Assembly (NCBI GenBank): GCA_002428085.1 | Contig: DJAA01000044.1 | Location: 2,163 to 14,633 of the forward strand | Direction of reading: 5' to 3' | DNA: 12,471 nucleotides | Source of the DNA: Sulfurimonas sp. UBA6014 | GTDB lineage: Bacteria > Campylobacterota > Campylobacteria > Campylobacterales > Sulfurimonadaceae | Shown here: piece by piece, positions 1 to 4,849 of the stretch | Layout: each line of letters starts with the position of its first letter | Position numbering within the stretch: position 1 is the first letter of the stretch | Program-made: the position numbers and the translations under genes | Notes under the pieces: generated by a model | Told to the model about the DNA's origin: nothing | Database searches by the model: none | Seen by the model: the letters and a program-made list of their open reading frames with translations, nothing else

Positions 1-543
1 ATGACAAAACTTTTGCGTCGCGTTAAAAGCGGTGATACTATTTACTTTTACTACAACGGTCACGGCGTGCCTGTTCCTAGTTTGAAAAATGAACCTTTTA
101 TGCTCACAAGCGACACCGAACCTGACTTTGTCTCAGACGATACGTTTTTCTCACTCCAAAATATTTACACACAACTTAGTAACTCTCAGGCGGGCAAAGT
201 CGTCGCAGTCGTCGATAGCTGTTTTAGCGGTGTGACGGACGGCAAAGCAATCTTAAAAGGAGTTGCAGCGACAAAAATGGTCGCAAAAACCGTCACCTTT
301 AACAAAGAAAAAATGGTAGTTTTAACCGCAGGAAAAGCCAACCAATACTCAAACGGCTACGACAAAAAAGCCCACAGACTCTTTAGTTTTTATGTCATGA
401 AAAACATTTTAGAAGGCGACAAAGACATCAAAACACTCTATGGTCATGTTAAAACACAAACCTACGACACCTCCCTCGAAGAGTACGGCGACTCAAGAGC
501 ACAAGAGCCCTCAGTTGATGGAAATTACGGATTGAGTTTGTGA
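1..543 (+). CDS. Caspase-family (peptidase C14-like) protein, 5'-truncated by the window edge
   Basis: This is the C-terminal 180 residues of a caspase-fold cysteine peptidase. The catalytic His is in YYNGHG (H21) and the catalytic Cys in VVDSCFSG (C74), each after a hydrophobic beta strand as in bacterial caspase-like/metacaspase p20 domains. A further strand (MVVLTAG, about 105-111) and FSFYVMKNIL follow, and the protein ends at QEPSVDGNYGLSL. Caspase folds normally have some 60-80 residues before the His strand; only 20 are present. The ATG at base 1 is therefore probably an internal Met and the gene starts outside the window. The stop (541-543) overlaps the next ATG by one base, so the two are probably co-transcribed. 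Substrate and function are unknown; related proteins take part in proteolysis, signalling and some defence systems. The family call is firm; the biological role is not known. Confidence 0.85.
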   Translation: MTKLLRRVKSGDTIYFYYNGHGVPVPSLKNEPFMLTSDTEPDFVSDDTFFSLQNIYTQLSNSQAGKVVAVVDSCFSGVTDGKAILKGVAATKMVAKTVTFNKEKMVVLTAGKANQYSNGYDKKAHRLFSFYVMKNILEGDKDIKTLYGHVKTQTYDTSLEEYGDSRAQEPSVDGNYGLSL

Positions 544-1532
544 TGAAGCACTTCGTTTTACTTCTTGCTTTTTTAGCATGTAGCGTTGCGAGTCCTACTT
601 GGTATGGTACACTGCAAAAAGAGAATGCTTCTACATACATCGGGTATGGAAGTGCGCAAAGTGAGGCGCAGGCGAAGCAAGAGGCGCTGAATGATATCGC
701 CTCACAAATCTCGGTAAATATAGAAAGTTCACTTTCGCAAAACATCAAAGAGGTGGATGGCAAAGTGAGTCGTGTGAGCGAAGATGCGATGAAGCAAAGC
801 GCGCAGGCGACGCTCGGCGACTATACACTTTTGAAGGTTGAGCGGAGTGATGGGAACTATTTTGTGGCGCTCTCGTATGAGAATGTTCACTCTTTAGATA
901 AGTTTGTAAGGAAAGTGAAGCTTAAGGGTGCGGTTGAAACCGCACATCCGAGCGGATATCTGCGAAATACTTCCATGGCTAGAGAGTTGCAAAAGGCGTT
1001 AGGCAAAGAGATAGATTTTTCGCTTTTGAGAAAAGATGCGAAGTGGTTTATCAAACATGAGGAGATACTGCAAGCTTTAGATAAGAAAGATTTTGCAAAG
1101 TTCTTTGTGAGTGTGCCTCATGCTACGCTCACCATCAACACAAACAAAAAAAATAATATTCTTCATGACGGTGAGACGTTTCACTTTGAAGTCTCATCGG
1201 ACAATGGGGGTTTTGTCTCTATTGTGAGCGTTTATGAAGATGGAACCGTCTCAACACTTGTGCGAAATATTCCTGTAAAAAAAGAGACAAAAGAGAAGAT
1301 TCCTGATGCAAATTTTGAGACCATGCCTGAAGCTGGTTTGATGCAAAAAGGGGTTGAGACTTATGACTTGTATGTTCTTATTTACTCGCAAACAAAACTC
1401 TCTTTTGAGAGTTTTGCTTACGCAGACAGCGAACTTATCAGTGAAGAGAAATACAAAAATTTTGATGAGTTGATTGCTTTTTTAGAAGGCAAAACCTACA
1501 CAACCCTCAAAGTCGTTACAAAACCGAGATAA
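543..1532 (+). CDS. Exported LPP20-like / DUF4384-like protein
   Basis: The protein has 329 residues with a hydrophobic N-terminal export signal (about residues 4-17). SVA-S at 15-18 is a plausible signal peptidase I site. Cys13 follows FLA, a poor lipobox, so lipidation is doubtful. Residues about 19-112 (PTWYG, then YIGYGSA, an Ala/Gln-rich helix with EAQAKQEALNDIASQI, and a strand FVALSYENV) resemble the LPP20 family of Campylobacterota surface proteins. Residues about 190-320 (HDGETFHFEVSSDNGGFVSI, then VYEDGTVSTLVRN) resemble DUF4384, a beta domain often found with or fused to caspase-like or kinase domains. The ATG at 543 overlaps the caspase stop (TGATG); a GTG one codon earlier is an alternative. 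No strong Shine-Dalgarno is visible, so translational coupling is likely. It is probably a periplasmic or envelope partner of the caspase protein; no enzymatic motif is seen. Confidence 0.7.
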   Translation: MKHFVLLLAFLACSVASPTWYGTLQKENASTYIGYGSAQSEAQAKQEALNDIASQISVNIESSLSQNIKEVDGKVSRVSEDAMKQSAQATLGDYTLLKVERSDGNYFVALSYENVHSLDKFVRKVKLKGAVETAHPSGYLRNTSMARELQKALGKEIDFSLLRKDAKWFIKHEEILQALDKKDFAKFFVSVPHATLTINTNKKNNILHDGETFHFEVSSDNGGFVSIVSVYEDGTVSTLVRNIPVKKETKEKIPDANFETMPEAGLMQKGVETYDLYVLIYSQTKLSFESFAYADSELISEEKYKNFDELIAFLEGKTYTTLKVVTKPR

Positions 1533-1548
1533 TACAACTGCGAAATTT

Positions 1549-1557
1549 TGTTATAAT
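1549..1557 (+). promoter_or_regulatory. Candidate extended -10 element upstream of greA
   Basis: The sequence TGTTATAAT matches an extended sigma70 -10 (TG-N-TATAAT) perfectly. No -35 hexamer is recognisable, which is usual for Campylobacterota vegetative promoters. Transcription from about 1564 would give a leader of roughly 120 nt that contains the palindromic element at 1576-1643. It is the best promoter candidate for greA and perhaps the genes after it. Not tested. Confidence 0.5.
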
Positions 1558-1575
1558 CACTAAAATTAAATCTAT

Positions 1576-1643
1576 CGGAAGTGCGACTTTAGTCGTACTA
1601 TTGCGTCATTAAAGCCAAAGGTGAGGCTAAAGCCACACTTCCG
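1576..1643. repeat. REP/BIME-like palindromic element (two hairpins inside an outer inverted repeat)
   Basis: An outer perfect 8-bp inverted repeat, CGGAAGTG (1576-1583) and CACTTCCG (1636-1643), encloses two small palindromes. The first is GTGCGACTTTAGTCGTAC at 1581-1598 (one G-T pair). The second is centred on GGCTAAAGCC at 1625-1634, with GTG (1621-1623) and CAC (1636-1638) extending it. The two palindromes are also imperfect reverse complements of each other, sharing the CTTTAG/CTAAAG core. This is the layout of paired REP sequences (BIMEs) mobilised by RAYT transposases. The structure is seen directly; membership of a dispersed family cannot be shown from one copy. It could also act in RNA as a terminator for the upstream gene or as a leader structure for greA. 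Confidence 0.6.
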
Positions 1644-1682
1644 TGGTTACATAAATAATTTTAATATAAAAGAGAAAAGAAG

Positions 1683-2180
1683 ATGAAAAAAATAGAACCA
1701 ATGACACTTTTTGGGTATGAAAAACTTCAAGCAGAAGTGAAAAATCTCAAGCAGGTAAGAAGACCTCAAGTTGTCAAAGATATCGAAGAGGCACTCGGAC
1801 ATGGTGACCTAAAAGAAAATGCTGAGTATCATGCAGCAAAAGAGCAGCAAAGGCTTATTGATGGGCGTTTGGCGGATTTGGCTGAGCTTATAGGTTCTGC
1901 GAAAATCGTAGATCCGCGAGAGCTTGAGCACTCTATCGTCAGTTTTGGCTCCACTGTAGTTTTAAGTGATATGGCAACAGATGAGGTGGTGACGTACACG
2001 ATTGTTGGTGGGTGTGAGAGCAACCCTGACATCGGACTTATCTCTTTTTCTTCCCCTTTGGCGAAGCAGCTGATGGGTAAAGAAGAGGGTGATGAAGTGA
2101 AAGTGACTCTTCCAAATGGAACAAAAGAGTTTGAGATACAAGAGATAAAATATCAGGAGATAGTCTTTGAGTGCATTTAA
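1683..2180 (+). CDS. greA: Transcription elongation factor GreA
   Basis: This 165-residue protein is the usual GreA length. The N-terminal coiled-coil hairpin (about 1-78) carries the tip signature GDLKENAEYHAAKEQQ (about 41-56), whose acidic residues insert into the RNA polymerase secondary channel and promote cleavage of backtracked transcripts. The C-terminal FKBP-like domain (about 84-160) includes VTYTIVGG, LISFSSPLAKQLMGK and the end strand FEIQEIKY. The ATG at 1683 follows a weak purine-rich site (AGAGAAAAGAAG), and MKKIEPMT is a natural N-terminus. GreA rather than GreB is favoured by the tip motif and the short length. The last 14 nt overlap argC, so translation of the two is probably coupled. 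The gene sits just downstream of a palindromic element and a good -10. Confidence 0.95.
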   Translation: MKKIEPMTLFGYEKLQAEVKNLKQVRRPQVVKDIEEALGHGDLKENAEYHAAKEQQRLIDGRLADLAELIGSAKIVDPRELEHSIVSFGSTVVLSDMATDEVVTYTIVGGCESNPDIGLISFSSPLAKQLMGKEEGDEVKVTLPNGTKEFEIQEIKYQEIVFECI

Positions 2181-3171
2181 TGTTGGAATCATCGGAGCTA
2201 CGGGATACACGGGGTTAGAGCTTGTTAAAATACTGATTAAGCATCCGAAATTTACGCTAAATTATATTGCCAATTCTGAGGGCAATACAACCATCAACCA
2301 GTTGCATCCCTCTTTAAATGGTGTGTGTGAATTAAAAGTTGAAAAAGCCGATGCGCAGGAGTGTGCTAAGGCTTGTGAATTGGTATTTTTGGCACTTCCA
2401 CACCAAACTGCTATGGTTTTTGTAAAGCCACTTTTGGCAAATGGAGTCAAAGTTGTTGACCTCTCTGCTGACTACAGACTCAAACAAGATGCATATGAAA
2501 AATTTTATACGCCTCATTTGGATGCTGAAAATTTAAAACATGTTGTGTATGGGCTTCCTGAGCTTTTTCGCCAAGAGATTAAAACTGCGACATTAGTTGC
2601 AAATCCTGGCTGTTTCCCAACTTCTGCAATTTTGGGGATTTTGCCTTTTATGAAGTTTAGAATCGCATCCTCTCCTATCATCATTGACTCAAAAACAGGT
2701 GTAAGCGGAGCGGGGAAAAAGCTTAGCGAAGTGACACACTTTGTCAATGTAAATGACAACCTTTTTGCTTACAACCCACTCATGCACAGACACGCGCCAG
2801 AAATCGCAGAAAAACTTGGTGTCTCTTTTGATGAGGTCAATTTTGTCCCTCATCTTATCCCTTTAACGCGCGGGATGGTCTCTTCTATCTACCTCCAAGT
2901 TGAGGGTTCTTTTGACGCAGAAGCGGTGGTGCGAGAGTTTTATAAAGATGAGCGTCATGTTCGTATCAGCTCTAAGCCTGTGGATATGAAAAATGTTGCA
3001 GGGACGAACTTTTGTGACATCTTTGTTAAGCAAAAAGGGAACATCGTCTTTATCTCAAGTGCCATCGATAATCTTATGCGTGGAGCCTCTTCTCAAGCTG
3101 TTGTCAATGCTAACATCATGATGGGACTTGCTGAGACTATGGGAATTCCAAATATAGCTTATGTCCCATAA
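2167..3171 (+). CDS. argC: N-acetyl-gamma-glutamyl-phosphate reductase
   Basis: ArgC reduces N-acetylglutamyl phosphate to the semialdehyde with NADPH, the third step of arginine/ornithine synthesis in the cytoplasm. The 334 residues match type 1 ArgC. The N-terminal Rossmann motif is GATGYTG (10-16). FLALPHQTAM (about 74-83), the active-site Cys in NPGCFPT (C149), SGAGKK, the LIPLTRGM stretch and the ASSQAVVNAN C-terminal segment are all family landmarks. The start is a TTG at 2167, preceded at 7 nt by a clear AGGAG (2155-2159). It overlaps the end of greA by 14 nt; no ATG or GTG lies before the Rossmann strand. No other arg genes are present, so the pathway is dispersed, as is common in Campylobacterota. 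The end overlaps the phosphoesterase gene by 11 nt. Confidence 0.95.
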   Translation: MSAFNVGIIGATGYTGLELVKILIKHPKFTLNYIANSEGNTTINQLHPSLNGVCELKVEKADAQECAKACELVFLALPHQTAMVFVKPLLANGVKVVDLSADYRLKQDAYEKFYTPHLDAENLKHVVYGLPELFRQEIKTATLVANPGCFPTSAILGILPFMKFRIASSPIIIDSKTGVSGAGKKLSEVTHFVNVNDNLFAYNPLMHRHAPEIAEKLGVSFDEVNFVPHLIPLTRGMVSSIYLQVEGSFDAEAVVREFYKDERHVRISSKPVDMKNVAGTNFCDIFVKQKGNIVFISSAIDNLMRGASSQAVVNANIMMGLAETMGIPNIAYVP

Positions 3172-3898
3172 TAGAGAGATACAAGAGGGTGCATTTGTTG
3201 TTGCAGATGCACACTATTCCCATTTTCGTCCCCAATTTTTGGATTTCCTAAAAAAGATTCATGCCAGAAAACTTAAACCTACGCAGCTTATCCTCATGGG
3301 TGACATCTTTGACACACTCTTTGGTGGCGTTACTTACAGTATCGACGTCAATGCTGAGGCGATACAACTCCTCAATGAGATATCTGCGGAGATAGAGGTG
3401 TTTTATCTTGAGGGCAATCATGATTTTAATCTCAAAAAAATATTTCCCAATGTTAACGTTTTTCCTATTGCTAAGCAGCCTGTTGCATGCTGGGGTGGGG
3501 GTAAAAAAATCTACCTCGCTCATGGAGATTTGGAGGGTGATATTGGGTACAAAATCTATACTGCAGTGATTCGAAATCGTTTCGTTTTAGCTTTTTTACG
3601 AGTGCTTAACTTTTTGTCGCTCAATCAAATGATACAAAAACTTGATGAGTATTTAAGTAAAAAAGAGGATTGTAGAGAGTTTCATGGATTTGAGACTTTT
3701 ATTGCTAAGCGTTTAGGCGGCAAATATAAGTGTGAGTATTTTATAGAGGGGCATTTTCACCAAAATAAAACGTTCAAACTTGATGATTTTACCTATACGA
3801 ACCTCGGTGCTTTTGCTTGCAATCAAAGATACTTTATTGTAAAATATTTCAAAGAACAACTACTGCTTGAAGAAAAAATGTTCTATAAGGATAGATAA
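3161..3898 (+). CDS. Calcineurin-like metallophosphoesterase, probable UDP-2,3-diacylglucosamine pyrophosphatase (LpxH/LpxJ-like)
   Basis: The protein has 245 residues and the full ordered dinuclear metal motif set: D16-x-H18, GDIFD (47-51), GNHD (85-88), HGD (121-123) and GHFH (197-200). The size, the very early first motif and the order GDIFD ... HGD ... GHxH resemble LpxH-type enzymes, which hydrolyse UDP-2,3-diacylglucosamine to lipid X in lipid A synthesis. Classical LpxH has GNRD, not GNHD, and campylobacterotal lipid A enzymes of this step include a divergent family (LpxJ). The substrate is therefore inferred. No signal peptide is seen, but FVLAFLRVLNFLSLNQM (141-157) is amphipathic and could bind the membrane surface. 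The ATG at 3161 is the only usable start: TAG lies in frame at 3155-3157. There is no Shine-Dalgarno, so the 11-nt overlap with argC suggests coupled translation. Confidence 0.75.
   Translation: MSHNREIQEGAFVVADAHYSHFRPQFLDFLKKIHARKLKPTQLILMGDIFDTLFGGVTYSIDVNAEAIQLLNEISAEIEVFYLEGNHDFNLKKIFPNVNVFPIAKQPVACWGGGKKIYLAHGDLEGDIGYKIYTAVIRNRFVLAFLRVLNFLSLNQMIQKLDEYLSKKEDCREFHGFETFIAKRLGGKYKCEYFIEGHFHQNKTFKLDDFTYTNLGAFACNQRYFIVKYFKEQLLLEEKMFYKDR
3817..3845 (+). promoter_or_regulatory. Candidate sigma70-like promoter inside the phosphoesterase gene, upstream of cheV
   Basis: TTGCAA (3817-3822), a 17-nt spacer and TAAAAT (3840-3845) form a reasonable vegetative promoter. It ends about 55 nt before the cheV ATG. 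It lies in coding sequence and could give the chemotaxis genes expression independent of greA-argC. AT-rich DNA yields such matches by chance, so confidence is low. Confidence 0.3.
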
Positions 3899-3900
3899 AA

Positions 3901-4839
3901 ATGAAAGACAACTCATTAAAAGTTGGCTCAAATGAGATGGAACTCGTTGATTTTCGCATACTCAAAGCCGAAAACGGTGAAGTCTATGAGGGTATTTATG
4001 GCATCAATGTGTCAAAAGTACGTGAGATTATCCGCATTCCAGATCTAACAGAGCTTCCTGGTACTCCTGAGTTTATAGAGGGTATTTTTGATTTAAGGGG
4101 TGTGGTGATTCCTGTTGTAAATCTTGCAAAATGGATGGGCATTACTGGACCTGAGGATATTGAAAAAACATCAAGAGTCATTATCACCGAGTTTAACAAT
4201 GTTCTCATTGGTTTTATCGTTCATGAAGCTAGGAGAATTAGACGAATCAATTGGAGTGACATTGAACCTGCCAATTTCGTAAGCAATGCAAATTCGCTTG
4301 ATGGAAGTAAGATAACAGGTGTGACAAAAATTGAGGGTGACAATGTTTTGCTGATACTTGATTTGGAGAGTGTTGTGCAAGATTTGGGTCTTTATAAACC
4401 TGATATAGAAAACATCCCTGAAGCATTGGATAATTTTGCTGGTTTAGCCCTTGTTTTAGATGATAGCTCTACGGCGAGAAAAATCGTAAAAGATGCTTTG
4501 GAAAAAATGGGTTTCAATGTAGTTGAGGCTATGGACGGGCAAGAAGGGCTTGAAAAGCTTGATGATTTATACGACATGTACAAAGATGATTTGGTAAATC
4601 AACTCAAAATCATTATCTCAGATGTAGAAATGCCAAGAATGGACGGTTTTCATTTTGCAGTCAATGTTAAAGAAGATGAGAGATTTAAAACAATCCCTAT
4701 CGTGTTTAACTCCTCAATCAGTGACCATTTTAGTGAAGATAGAGGCAAAAATGCTGGTGGAGAAGCTTATTTGGTGAAGTTTGAAGCAAGTTCGTTTTAC
4801 GATGAAGTAGCACGCGTTATTCGTGCTCATATGAATTAG
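3901..4839 (+). CDS. cheV: Chemotaxis coupling protein CheV (CheW domain plus receiver)
   Basis: CheV links chemoreceptors to CheA and can itself be phosphorylated. Residues about 10-165 form a CheW domain with the hallmark FDLRGVVIPVVNLAKW (about 63-78), the IPDLTELPGTPEFIEG loop before it, and LLILDLESV near its end. Residues about 182-310 form a receiver: acidic pair D187/D188 in LVLDDSST, phosphoacceptor D241 in SDVEMPRMDG, S271/S272 in place of the usual Thr/Ser, and K293 in AYLVKF. All residues needed for phosphorylation are present. At 312 residues it is normal for CheV. The ATG at 3901 follows AAGGA (3887-3891) by 9 nt and lies 2 nt after the phosphoesterase stop. It is first in a cheV-cheA-cheW order typical of Campylobacterota. 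Campylobacterota genomes often have several CheV paralogues, so which subtype this is cannot be said. Confidence 0.95.
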   Translation: MKDNSLKVGSNEMELVDFRILKAENGEVYEGIYGINVSKVREIIRIPDLTELPGTPEFIEGIFDLRGVVIPVVNLAKWMGITGPEDIEKTSRVIITEFNNVLIGFIVHEARRIRRINWSDIEPANFVSNANSLDGSKITGVTKIEGDNVLLILDLESVVQDLGLYKPDIENIPEALDNFAGLALVLDDSSTARKIVKDALEKMGFNVVEAMDGQEGLEKLDDLYDMYKDDLVNQLKIIISDVEMPRMDGFHFAVNVKEDERFKTIPIVFNSSISDHFSEDRGKNAGGEAYLVKFEASSFYDEVARVIRAHMN

Positions 4840-4849
4840 GAGTTTAAAT

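Noticed and set aside
1..3. ATG at the first base as the true start of the caspase gene
   Set aside because: Only 20 residues would precede the catalytic His strand, much less than a caspase fold needs, so the frame probably continues to the left of the window.
543..600. Lipoprotein signal in the LPP20-like protein
   Set aside because: The residues before Cys13 are F-L-A, a poor lipobox, and a signal peptidase I site after SVA fits as well; lipidation is left open and not called.
1601..1643. CRISPR-like or tandem repeat suggested by recurring TAAAGCC
   Set aside because: TAAAGCC occurs only twice and belongs to the palindromic element; there are no evenly spaced units or spacers.
1665..1670. 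TATAAA just upstream of greA as a second -10 element
   Set aside because: Transcription would start only a few bases before the ATG, leaving no room for the ribosome site; the extended -10 at 1549-1557 is better.
1962..2210. Antisense open frame opposite the greA end and the argC start
   Set aside because: It is a shadow of two well-supported genes and carries no recognisable domain.
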